Source: Flagellimonas marinaquae
GTDB taxonomy: Bacteria; Bacteroidota; Bacteroidia; Flavobacteriales; Flavobacteriaceae
Direction: 5' to 3'
NCBI RefSeq assembly: GCF_023716465.1
Contig: NZ_CP092415.1
Span: 1,465,501 to 1,529,500, forward strand
DNA: 64,000 bases
In this document: piece after piece, positions 17,530 through 24,733 of the stretch
Layout: each line of letters begins with the position of its first letter
How positions within the stretch are numbered: position 1 is the stretch's first letter
Notes under the pieces: model-generated
Database searches by the model: none
What the model was told of the DNA's origin: nothing
What the model saw: only the letters and a program-made list of their open reading frames with translations
Position numbers and translations under genes: made by a program

Positions 17530-18894
17530 ATGGTCGATGCCAATATTTTAGTGGTTGATGATAACAAAAGCGTACTGAGTGCTTTGGAAATTCTTTTGCA
17601 GTTTGAGTACAAAAGCGTCCAAACGATATTCAATCCCAACCAGATCACCTCTTTTCCAAACTTGGAAAAAATAGACATTGTGCTTCTCGACATGAATTTT
17701 TCTGCTGGCGTCAACACCGGGAACGAAGGACTGTTCTGGCTCAACGAGATAAAAAAACGATCCCCGGACACCTCAGTAATAATGATGACAGCCTATGGAG
17801 CCGTGGATTTGGCGGTAAAGGCCCTGAAGCAAGGAGCATCCGACTTTGTATTGAAGCCATGGAACAACGAACGTTTAATGACTACCGTAAAATCCGCCCA
17901 TGAGCTTAGAAAGTCCAAACAAGAAATAAATAAGCTCAAGAAAAAAGAGAACCATCTAAAACAGGTCATTAACGAGGGAAGAAATTATATTATCGGTCAA
18001 TCCAAGGCGCTTACCGCGGTGTTGAACTTAGTGGCAAAAGTGGCAAAAACGGACGTTAACGTACTGATTACCGGTGAAAATGGCACTGGAAAAGAACTAA
18101 TTGCTCGTGAGCTGCACAGATTATCGACCCGAAAAGAAGAAGTTTTTATTCCGGTAGACATGGGGTCCATAGCCGAAAACTTGTTCGAAAGTGAACTTTT
18201 TGGGCATGTTAAAGGATCATTTACCGATGCCAAAGAAGATAGGGCGGGTAAATTCGAGGCCGCACACCAAGGTTCGCTTTTTTTGGATGAGATTGGTAAC
18301 CTTTCCCTACAAATGCAGGCAAAACTATTGTCCTCCATCCAAAACAGAACAGTGGTAAGGGTAGGCTCGAACAAACCTATCGATGTGGATATTCGGCTTA
18401 TCTGTGCCACCAATTGCAATTTGGAGCAAATGGTCGCCAATGGATTGTTCCGCGAAGATCTATTGTACCGCATCAATACCATTCATATCGAAGTCCCCCC
18501 CCTCAGAGATAGGGATGATGATATTTTAGTGTTGGCAGACTTTTTCCTTAAAAAATTTGCCCATAAATATGATAAAGGGGGTCTAAGGATAAATCAAACT
18601 GCACAGGAAAAACTCCTGGAATATGCATGGCCAGGCAATGTTCGTGAATTACAACATACCATGGAACGAGCGGTTATCCTATCCGATGGCAATGTTTTAA
18701 AGCCTTCGGATTTTCTGTTGCACGCCAAGCCCATGCAATCTATGGACAACGAGCCTATGACCCTAAACGAGATGGAACAGCAAATGATTCTGAGGGCGCT
18801 GGAACAAAATGAAGGAAACTACAGTGCGGCCGCGGAGCAACTGGGCATCTCGAGACAAACGCTCTACAATAAACTGAAGAAAAAAGGTGACTGA
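17530..18894 (+). CDS. Sigma54-dependent response regulator, NtrC family
   Basis: A 454-residue three-domain regulator. The receiver has D10, D11, phospho-acceptor D54 and K109. The AAA+ domain has Walker A GENGTGKE (about 182-189), Walker B LFLDEIG and the arginine-finger region. A Fis-type HTH is at the C-terminus (AAAEQLGISRQTLYNKL). The sigma54-contact loop is GSFTDA (229-234) rather than GAFTGA; a D in this position may be a lineage variant. It is divergent from the export operon and overlaps its cognate kinase gene by one base (TGATG). It probably activates the operon through the palindromes and the -24/-12 element in between. Confidence 0.93.
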   Translation: MVDANILVVDDNKSVLSALEILLQFEYKSVQTIFNPNQITSFPNLEKIDIVLLDMNFSAGVNTGNEGLFWLNEIKKRSPDTSVIMMTAYGAVDLAVKALKQGASDFVLKPWNNERLMTTVKSAHELRKSKQEINKLKKKENHLKQVINEGRNYIIGQSKALTAVLNLVAKVAKTDVNVLITGENGTGKELIARELHRLSTRKEEVFIPVDMGSIAENLFESELFGHVKGSFTDAKEDRAGKFEAAHQGSLFLDEIGNLSLQMQAKLLSSIQNRTVVRVGSNKPIDVDIRLICATNCNLEQMVANGLFREDLLYRINTIHIEVPPLRDRDDDILVLADFFLKKFAHKYDKGGLRINQTAQEKLLEYAWPGNVRELQHTMERAVILSDGNVLKPSDFLLHAKPMQSMDNEPMTLNEMEQQMILRALEQNEGNYSAAAEQLGISRQTLYNKLKKKGD

Positions 18895-20246
18895 TGGCAA
18901 GTAGAAACTTTTATATTCAAATGATCATACGGGTGTTATTTCTCACCTTTACTGCACTTGTTCTGGCATTCTCAGTATCAAAACAATGGTATTTTACTTT
19001 AGGTATCTCTGCCGTCGCTTTGATTTTACTCGTGTTTTCCCTGATCACTTTTTTAAACCGCACCAACCGAAAAATCGCTTACTTCTTCGATGCAATAAAA
19101 AACGAGGATTTTACGCTACGATTTCCCGAGGGCGTTACCATTGAATCTTTTAAAGAGCTGAACAAAAGCCTAAACCGGGTAAATGGTTTAATACAAGAAG
19201 TACATGTACAATTACAGGTCAGGGAGCAGTACTATCAAGAAATATTGAAACAGGCCAGTATTGGTATAATGACCTATAATGACAAGGGACATATTCTATT
19301 TGCCAATCCTACCCTGGAACAACTATTGGACTACACTCCCTTAAACCACATAAAACAACTCAAACAAGTGGACGAAAATCTATATCGGATTTTTAAAAAT
19401 TTTAAGCCCTTTGAGCGCAAATTGTTTCAGTTGACCAACGAACGGGAACAAACCCAATTGGCATTAAAATCGACACACTTGTCCTTGGATGGACAGTCTT
19501 TGCTGTTGGTAGTGGTTCAGGATATCCATAAAGAACTGGATGAAAAAGAGACCGAATCTTGGGTACGGCTTATCCGAGTGCTTACCCACGAGATCATGAA
19601 CACCATTACGCCCATTGCCTCCATATCGGACTCCATTATTAAATATTATAGAAAAGGAGGGAAAATTACACCAATGGCAGAGTTGGAGGAAAGTCAGATA
19701 AACAATACTTTGAAAGGGCTGGAAGTGATCAAAGAACAAGGAAGCGACCTAATGGATTTTGTACAATCTTACCGTAGCCTTCTACATGTGCCCGAACCCA
19801 ATAAATCGTTGGTCAAGGGCAAAGACCTCTTGGAAAAGATCAATGTGCTCATGTCTGCAAGATTATTGGATGGGGAAAGCGAGTTCAAGGTGTTTTGCAA
19901 GCCCGAAGATTTAGAATTTTATATTGATGAAAAGCAAATAGGCCAGGTCTTGATCAATTTGGTCAAAAATGCGCTTCAATCCGTAGAGTATGCCGATAAT
20001 GGTAAAGTCCATGTAATGGCCGGCATAGACACCAATGGCTCCAAATATATTGAGATACTGGACAATGGCCCTGGAATTTCTCCCGAAATGATGGATGAGA
20101 TCTTTGTTCCCTTTTTTACCACAAAAAGCGAGGGGACAGGTATTGGTCTAAGCCTATCCAAAAGAGTAATGCAATTGCACGGCGGAAACATACAGGTACG
20201 GTCCATTCCCAAAAAAGAAACCGTTTTTCGACTAACTTTTGCGTAA
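18894..20246 (+). CDS. Sensor histidine kinase, NtrY/AtoS-like
   Basis: A 450-residue membrane kinase. Two N-terminal helices (about 9-28 and 33-53) leave almost no periplasmic loop, so it likely senses within the membrane or cytoplasm. A HAMP-like linker and a PAS domain (about 105-215) follow. The phospho-acceptor histidine lies in LTHEIMNTI at about residue 232, and the HATPase boxes are NALQSV, LDNGPGIS, FFTTK and GTGIGLSLS. The start overlaps the regulator stop, so the pair is translationally coupled. It is the partner of the NtrC-type regulator. Confidence 0.93.
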   Translation: MASRNFYIQMIIRVLFLTFTALVLAFSVSKQWYFTLGISAVALILLVFSLITFLNRTNRKIAYFFDAIKNEDFTLRFPEGVTIESFKELNKSLNRVNGLIQEVHVQLQVREQYYQEILKQASIGIMTYNDKGHILFANPTLEQLLDYTPLNHIKQLKQVDENLYRIFKNFKPFERKLFQLTNEREQTQLALKSTHLSLDGQSLLLVVVQDIHKELDEKETESWVRLIRVLTHEIMNTITPIASISDSIIKYYRKGGKITPMAELEESQINNTLKGLEVIKEQGSDLMDFVQSYRSLLHVPEPNKSLVKGKDLLEKINVLMSARLLDGESEFKVFCKPEDLEFYIDEKQIGQVLINLVKNALQSVEYADNGKVHVMAGIDTNGSKYIEILDNGPGISPEMMDEIFVPFFTTKSEGTGIGLSLSKRVMQLHGGNIQVRSIPKKETVFRLTFA

Positions 20247-20250
20247 CAAT

Positions 20251-20697
20251 ATGGTGAAAGAAGAGCTTTTAAAATTCTGCAGGAACTCTGTTGAAGAAAG
20301 AGCGGCCCGGCTTAAAAAGCAAAGCGATGGACTCCAAGAATCCTTAGGTTCCGAGGCCAAAAGTTCTGCAGGTGACAAGCATGAGACCGGGCGGGCAATG
20401 GTGCAACTGGAGCAGGAAAAGCTGGCCCAACAATTACAAGAACTTGAAGCTACCCGGAGCATTCTCCATAAAATTAAGATTGATGCGCCTTCTGGTAAAA
20501 TCCGGTTGGGCTCCTATGTGGAAACCAGTATGGCCCACTATTTTATTGCCATTTCTGCTGGAGTGTTCGAACAAGCAGGAGAGAAATTCTATTGTATTTC
20601 GACAAGTGCGCCCATTGCCCAATTACTTATGGGCAAGGAAAAAGGAGACACTTTTATTTTTAATGGAAATACGCACCAAATTACCAAGGTTGGCTAA
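20251..20697 (+). CDS. GreA/GreB-like RNA polymerase secondary-channel protein
   Basis: A 148-residue protein. The ATG at 20251 is preferred over an in-frame TTG at 20239 that would overlap the kinase stop. Residues 1-75 form a coiled-coil hairpin whose tip (SSAGDKHETG) carries acidic residues D42 and E45 as in Gre factors. Residues about 90-148 resemble the Gre C-terminal FKBP-like domain (SAPIAQLLMGKEKGDTF matches the family's PLGxALLGKKxGD). Gre-type proteins enter the polymerase secondary channel. It follows the kinase by 4 bp and so belongs to the same transcript. True cleavage activity is unproven. Confidence 0.75.
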   Translation: MVKEELLKFCRNSVEERAARLKKQSDGLQESLGSEAKSSAGDKHETGRAMVQLEQEKLAQQLQELEATRSILHKIKIDAPSGKIRLGSYVETSMAHYFIAISAGVFEQAGEKFYCISTSAPIAQLLMGKEKGDTFIFNGNTHQITKVG

Positions 20698-20706
20698 AAG
20701 ATTGTT

Positions 20707-21309
20707 TTAGGAATCCTCCTCCACAAGTTTCATTCCCGAACTTTTTTCGCGCTTAAAAACTATCACGATAAAGAGTATTCCAATAATGATCAAAAACACA
20801 ATTTCCAGAGTGGACAACAACTGGTTCATGCCAAGAGATCTCTTGGAGCGCTGTGTAAGTTGTTTTCCTTCGGACAATTGCACTGCAGAAAGTTCATCAA
20901 GATTGTTGCTAATGCTGTTCAGTACGGAAATAATTTTTTCTTTGTTGCCCTGATCGTCCTCCAATCTTTTTAGGGCCGCGTAATTTTCCCTTAACTCTTC
21001 CAAATGTAGGGATTCATCAATGGTCAATTCGGTATTGGCGAAATCCACTAGGATGTTCTTGATATCCGGATGCTGAGGCATTTTATCCAAATAAACCGCA
21101 TTGTTCGCCAAAAACAATTCCTTTTCGTGGAAATAATTGTTAAGGGTGTAAATATATTCCTGGACCACCAAACGATCTTCAAAAACCGAATCTACTCCTT
21201 GTTCCACGGTAGAAAAGTTTCTGTTGTTCAACCGGTTGGAAGCAAGTACCAATAAAAATGCCGCCGCCAATATAAATCCCGAATTAATACGTTGTTTTAT
21301 GTTACCCAT
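20707..21309 (-). CDS. Membrane sensor with chemoreceptor-type four-helix bundle, no output domain
   Basis: A 200-residue protein with a first membrane helix (about 8-25), about 135 residues of helical periplasmic domain resembling the 4HB_MCP ligand-binding module, and a second helix at about 165-187 followed by only about 13 cytoplasmic residues. Chemoreceptors carry HAMP and signalling domains here; these are absent, and the ending is a normal stop codon rather than an obvious frameshift. It may present its signal to a partner such as the nearby kinase, which lacks a periplasmic domain. Its 3' end is 9 bp from the convergent Gre-like gene. Confidence 0.6.
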   Translation of the reverse strand: MGNIKQRINSGFILAAAFLLVLASNRLNNRNFSTVEQGVDSVFEDRLVVQEYIYTLNNYFHEKELFLANNAVYLDKMPQHPDIKNILVDFANTELTIDESLHLEELRENYAALKRLEDDQGNKEKIISVLNSISNNLDELSAVQLSEGKQLTQRSKRSLGMNQLLSTLEIVFLIIIGILFIVIVFKREKSSGMKLVEEDS

Positions 21310-21362
21310 TGTGGCATTTTGTTTTTAAAGTGTTCAAATTCTGGTTGTTCCGATAATACAAA

Positions 21363-21378
21363 TTCATTTTAAAATGAA
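21363..21378. promoter_or_regulatory. 16-bp perfect palindrome upstream of the four-helix-bundle sensor
   Basis: TTCATTTTAAAATGAA is a perfect palindrome about 55 bp upstream of the sensor start codon and beside the terminator of the upstream gene. It could be an operator. The flanking minus strand has TTTG followed by an AATTTG about 18 bases later, a loose match to a Bacteroidota promoter. Confidence 0.35.
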
Positions 21379-21437
21379 AAATCCGCCCAGCCTTGCTAAC
21401 CATTCATGAGCAAACCTAATAGCTTTTAGCTGAGCGG
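21376..21437 (-). terminator. Intrinsic terminator after the 119-residue secreted protein gene
   Basis: CCGCCCAGC at 21383-21391 pairs with GCTGAGCGG at 21429-21437 with one mismatch. A nested stem, TTGCT/AGCAA, lies inside. On the minus strand the stem is followed by ATTTTTCATTTT. It ends transcription of the gene at 21458-21817 and isolates the sensor gene downstream. Confidence 0.55.
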
Positions 21438-21457
21438 AAAACATCACAATCAAGCAA

Positions 21458-21817
21458 TTATAATACACTCAACTCGCCAGACTCAAGTGCATTTTTTAAA
21501 TTTGCTTTTACCACTGAATGGCTATTAAAGAATCTTTTGCCATCTGTTTTTTTAAGTTTTACCTCTACCACACCATCTTTGGTCTCTTGAATCTCGGTTA
21601 CAACCACCTTGTTGCCGACCACTTTTTTAAAATCCGCTATCCCTCCTTTTTTAATAATGAAGTTGGCCCTGGGAAAATCAATGTGTTTAAATTGCGGCAT
21701 GTCCGGCTTGCCGATCTCAAGTACATCGCCAACCTTGATATCTTGTGGTGTTACATTCTGTGCATGAATATTTACGGATGCTACCGCCATCAAAAATGTG
21801 AAAAGTAAAATTCTCAT
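21458..21817 (-). CDS. Hypothetical secreted protein
   Basis: A 119-residue protein I do not recognise. Residues 1-19 are a signal peptide ending in IHAQ. The mature part is short, basic and likely all-beta, with repeated KVGDVLEIG and VVVTEIQETKDG-type strands, as in small periplasmic beta-barrel proteins. No cysteines or known catalytic motif are seen. It is followed by a terminator and preceded by a 42-bp gap from the Rnk-like gene on the same strand, so the two may be co-transcribed. Confidence 0.7.
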   Translation of the reverse strand: MRILLFTFLMAVASVNIHAQNVTPQDIKVGDVLEIGKPDMPQFKHIDFPRANFIIKKGGIADFKKVVGNKVVVTEIQETKDGVVEVKLKKTDGKRFFNSHSVVKANLKNALESGELSVL

Positions 21818-21859
21818 ATCTATACTATTTAAGGTTAATAATTAAATGCCCAGTTCTTT

Positions 21860-22276
21860 TTAGACTTCAAAACTCGAGGATAATCGATGGTTTTTTGCCA
21901 CATCAACAATCCTAAAGGATTGAACATCTGAAGGAAATCCAAATTGGATAAGATCATCTACTGCATGTCCTACCAAATTGGCCCCGACCATACTCACTAC
22001 TGAAACGGTTTTTTTATTGATATCGCCTTGGATGGATGGAACGAGTTGAAAAGTTTTCCGTGCTCCATATGTCGATTCCACTGTTACTTGGGAGTTTAAT
22101 CGAACCACATCGTCCGGCATATCCATTTCATCTTCAACCATTGCCATACCAATTTTTTCGCTCAACCGCTCCAGTGCATCTTTATGAGAGTAGTCCTCAT
22201 AATACCTATAGAAAATAAGCAATTTTTTTAAGGTAACAAAGTCCTTTTTCTCCAAAATCAGCCTTCCATATTTCAT
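21860..22276 (-). CDS. Rnk/GreA-C-terminal-like domain protein
   Basis: A 138-residue protein. About residues 50-135 fit the Rnk/Gre C-terminal fold: MPDDVVRLNSQVTVES corresponds to the PxDVVxMNSxV start of Rnk, and VSMVGANLVGHAVDDLIQF to its PLGxALLGxxxGD segment. The N-terminal 50 residues are helical and could form the short coiled coil of Rnk. Such proteins bind RNA polymerase or modulate nucleotide metabolism. It is the second Gre-fold gene within 2 kb, the other being at 20251-20697. Sequence support is moderate. Confidence 0.6.
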   Translation of the reverse strand: MKYGRLILEKKDFVTLKKLLIFYRYYEDYSHKDALERLSEKIGMAMVEDEMDMPDDVVRLNSQVTVESTYGARKTFQLVPSIQGDINKKTVSVVSMVGANLVGHAVDDLIQFGFPSDVQSFRIVDVAKNHRLSSSFEV

Positions 22277-22461
22277 TCTCAGTACTTAGCGAACAGGACA
22301 CGAATCGCATCCAATATTTGGCAGGATAGCGCAAAGTATATGCCACAGGAAAGCGTTGTTAAATATTGTTAGCTTTATGTTGCTGACTACCAATTATTTA
22401 TAATATGTTGATGTTGAAGAGATCTTTAGTAAATCGGGTAAAAAATACCCAGGTGGAACAT

Positions 22462-22476
22462 TTTGACCCGGTCAAA
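22462..22476. promoter_or_regulatory. Palindrome in the gap between the Rnk-like gene and fur
   Basis: The 246-bp gap 22277-22522 has no convincing gene. It holds TTTGACCCGGTCAAA, a perfect inverted repeat with a 1-nt centre, and just before it a GGGTA/TACCC hairpin with an A-rich loop. A 27-codon plus-strand ORF across the site (about 22404-22487) is probably chance. Function unknown. Confidence 0.3.
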
Positions 22477-22522
22477 GATGCCGGTTAAACTGCTAGAGAA
22501 ATATTGCCCGCATAAAAGTTTG

Positions 22523-22894
22523 TTATGCACAGTTTCCACAAACCCCGGTAACTACACAATTGGCCTTTTCCATAACGTAACCAGCTGGCAATTTGATCTG
22601 TATTTCTTGATCTAAACAGGATATCGTGTCGCACGAAGTGCACCTAAAATGAAAATGGTGCTCCATAGGATCGTTTTGTTTGCACTTCTGAATAGCAAAG
22701 TATTGCTTTCCATCTTCTGCCACAATGCTATGCACCAATCCGTCTTCACAAAACTGGTTCAATATTCTATAAACGGTCGCCCTATTGATATCCAAATCTA
22801 CCATACCCATGATCACATCATGGCTAATGGCCTCATCGCTCTTCAAAAGAATATCCAACACGGCTTGTTTTGATGGTGTATTTCTTCTTTTCAT
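22523..22894 (-). CDS. Fur-family metal-responsive transcriptional regulator (Fur/Zur type)
   Basis: A 123-residue repressor with a winged helix at about 9-60 (INRATVYRILNQFCEDGLV), the metal-site histidines in HHFHF (79-83) and the structural zinc cysteines C85/C88 (CTSC) and C119/C122 (CGNC). The ATG at 22892-22894 is preferred over an in-frame TTG at 22918. It is short, as Zur-type members often are. It is divergent from a MerC gene across a spacer with several palindromes and sits at the head of a metal-related neighbourhood, so zinc or iron control of that neighbourhood is likely. Fur versus Zur cannot be decided from sequence alone. Confidence 0.88.
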   Translation of the reverse strand: MKRRNTPSKQAVLDILLKSDEAISHDVIMGMVDLDINRATVYRILNQFCEDGLVHSIVAEDGKQYFAIQKCKQNDPMEHHFHFRCTSCDTISCLDQEIQIKLPAGYVMEKANCVVTGVCGNCA

Positions 22895-22916
22895 AAATTT
22901 ATCGCGACTTTGTTGC

Positions 22917-22932
22917 AATAATATAAATTATT
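22917..22932. promoter_or_regulatory. Candidate Fur/Zur box in front of fur
   Basis: AATAAT-ATAA-ATTATT forms a 6-bp inverted repeat with a 4-bp centre, 23-38 bp upstream of the fur ATG, in the A/T-rich style of Fur-family operators. It may serve autoregulation and control of the divergent MerC gene. Confidence 0.4.
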
Positions 22933-22948
22933 CATAATTTTGACAAAA

Positions 22949-23025
22949 GTTTTACGACCATCCTTTAAGGATGGACAATATACAGCAGCTAAACACTTGT
23001 ATCGGTTTTGGTGTTGTCGTAAAAC
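22949..23025. promoter_or_regulatory. Nested inverted repeats upstream of the MerC gene
   Basis: GTTTTACGAC (22949-22958) and GTCGTAAAAC (23016-23025) are perfect 10-bp inverted arms 57 bp apart. Directly after the left arm lies a 17-bp palindrome, CCATCCTTTAAGGATGG (22958-22974). The right arm ends 22 bp before the MerC start codon. The set looks like operators for looping or for two bound dimers, or a hairpin in the leader. Confidence 0.4.
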
Positions 23026-23047
23026 AGCGAACCATTAAATACAAAAT

Positions 23048-23434
23048 ATGAAAGCAAAAACACAAACTTACGATATTATAGCTATGACAAGTTCACTGAT
23101 ATGCGCAATACATTGTGCCGCTGTTCCCATTCTATTGTCGTTCTCGTCTTTGTCCAGCCTGCACTTTTTGCACAACCCAATTATCGAGTGGTCCTTTATT
23201 GGACTTGGAATTGTATTTGTATTTATATCGCTCTGGCCAAGCTATAAAAAAGCGCATCACAATTCAAGGCCATTGCTTATCGCGGCTGTTGGTTTCGGAA
23301 TTATTGCCCTAGGACGACTGGATTTTAGCGAAGCTTGGGAAACGGTCAACACTGTAAGCGGTGCCATCTTGGTTTCTGTGGCCCACTTTGTCAATTGGAA
23401 AATTATGCCCTCAAAAGCTGACCACAAACACTGA
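23048..23434 (+). CDS. MerC-domain membrane protein
   Basis: A 128-residue protein with four membrane helices (about 10-30, 42-62, 70-90 and 95-118). The first helix carries the MerC-type motif CAIHCAAVP (C19, H22, C23), which binds soft metals in mercury importers. The C-terminus ends in a histidine-containing tail (KADHKH). There is no merA or merR nearby, and in this family the protein is usually placed beside a Fur-type regulator, so transport or sensing of zinc or another metal is more likely than mercury resistance. Confidence 0.85.
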   Translation: MKAKTQTYDIIAMTSSLICAIHCAAVPILLSFSSLSSLHFLHNPIIEWSFIGLGIVFVFISLWPSYKKAHHNSRPLLIAAVGFGIIALGRLDFSEAWETVNTVSGAILVSVAHFVNWKIMPSKADHKH

Positions 23435-23510
23435 CCATTTTCAACTTTTATTCTTTGCCTCTTCAACTTTAAGGCCTCTTTAACATTATTTATAATAACT
23501 TTATTGCCTT

Positions 23511-23819
23511 ATGCAACAAGGCTACGTAAAACAAGGGATCGGCTTACTCTTTTTAACCATTTTTTTAATGGTCAAAATGGCTGGACTCCATGTTTTGGTC
23601 CACGATGAAGACCAAGACCAGTACGCCCACTGCATTGTTGGTGAACATATTATAAAAACACAACAGGCACCGGAAATTACACCATCGGCCACGGCATATG
23701 ACCTTTTAGTTGAAGAACCCAGGCCCAAAAAACAAATTTCACAGGAATATAGATTTATTACTGTTGGTATTTTAGCTTCCAGCCAGCTTTTCTGCAGGCC
23801 ACCACCACTCACCACTTAG
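23511..23819 (+). CDS. Hypothetical small membrane-anchored or secreted protein
   Basis: A 102-residue protein with an N-terminal hydrophobic helix (about 8-30). It then has HVLVHDEDQDQYAHC, a patch of H, D and C suited to metal binding, and a charged linker with PRPKK. I do not recognise a family. It starts 76 bp after the MerC gene on the same strand and is probably part of the same metal-responsive unit. After it, 197 bp (23820-24016) hold no supported gene; a 42-codon ORF at about 23848 is doubtful. Confidence 0.55.
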   Translation: MQQGYVKQGIGLLFLTIFLMVKMAGLHVLVHDEDQDQYAHCIVGEHIIKTQQAPEITPSATAYDLLVEEPRPKKQISQEYRFITVGILASSQLFCRPPPLTT

Positions 23820-24016
23820 TACCTCAATATTTTCTGTTTATTGGTAATGGCGAGTGCATTTGCGCATATTTCTCCAAAACCAATGGTCGTAAACTATATG
23901 GGGGGCAAAATACCGTATAACAAATACGTAATTTGGCTTCTTACCCGCATTTTAGCCTATACTTTTCACATATAGATAGGGTTTTTGATAGAAATAATAA
24001 ATAAACCAACACCAAA

Positions 24017-24733
24017 ATGATAACCACGAATAACCTTACCAAAAAATTTGGTGACTTTGTTGCCGTAGATAATCTTTCGATTTCGGTAAAAGAAGGTGAA
24101 ATATTATGCCTGCTCGGCGCCAATGGTGCCGGTAAGTCCACCACAATAAACATGTTACTTAATTTTATTAAGCCAACCTCGGGCACTGCCGAAATAAATG
24201 GGATGGATGTAGTTAAGAATCCTCTAAAAACCAAGGAATTCGTCACCTATATCCCTGAAAACCTTATGCTGTACCCCAGCCTGACCGCTATTGAAAACCT
24301 GGACTATTTTTCCGGGATAGCCGGCAAAAAACTCTCATCGAAAACACTAACGGATTTTTTAAGCGAAGCTGGACTGCAAGAAACTGCCTTTAAAAAACGG
24401 ATATCCACTTTTTCCAAGGGAATGAGACAAAAAGTAGGGATCGCCCTTGCTTTGGCCAAGGACACCAAGGTACTGTTATTGGACGAACCCACTTCCGGAT
24501 TAGACCCCAAAGCCAGCAATGAGTTCGGTGAATTGTTGCAAAACCTTAAAAACAAAGGGGTTGCTGTTCTAATGGCAACCCACGACCTTTTCCGAGCCAA
24601 AGAGGTCGCGACCCATATCGGTATTATGAAAGATGGCCAACTTCGCCAACAATTTGTCGCAAGTGACATTTCTCTTCCAGAATTGGAAAAAGCATACTTG
24701 GATACGATGAACTATAAAGAAGTATTGCCATGA
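24017..24733 (+). CDS. ABC transporter ATP-binding protein (ABC-2/NosF type)
   Basis: A 238-residue ATPase with Walker A GANGAGKST (about 35-43), signature FSKGMRQKVGIA (about 136), Walker B VLLLDEPTSGLD and switch MATHD. The style matches CcmA/NosF ATPases, which pair with ABC-2 permeases. Its stop overlaps the next start by four bases (ATGA), and two permease genes follow, so the three make one exporter. The substrate is unknown. Confidence 0.93.
   Translation: MITTNNLTKKFGDFVAVDNLSISVKEGEILCLLGANGAGKSTTINMLLNFIKPTSGTAEINGMDVVKNPLKTKEFVTYIPENLMLYPSLTAIENLDYFSGIAGKKLSSKTLTDFLSEAGLQETAFKKRISTFSKGMRQKVGIALALAKDTKVLLLDEPTSGLDPKASNEFGELLQNLKNKGVAVLMATHDLFRAKEVATHIGIMKDGQLRQQFVASDISLPELEKAYLDTMNYKEVLP

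Noticed and set aside
23934..23948. Second sigma54-like site (GG-N10-GC) before the NosF-like ATPase gene
   Set aside because: Only the bare spacing fits; the hexamer is TGGCTT and the -12 is CCGC, and the nearby regulator is Fur-type, so chance is likely.
23848..23976. 42-codon ORF between the small H-rich protein and the ATPase gene
   Set aside because: No start signal, no family and an atypical composition; left as non-coding.
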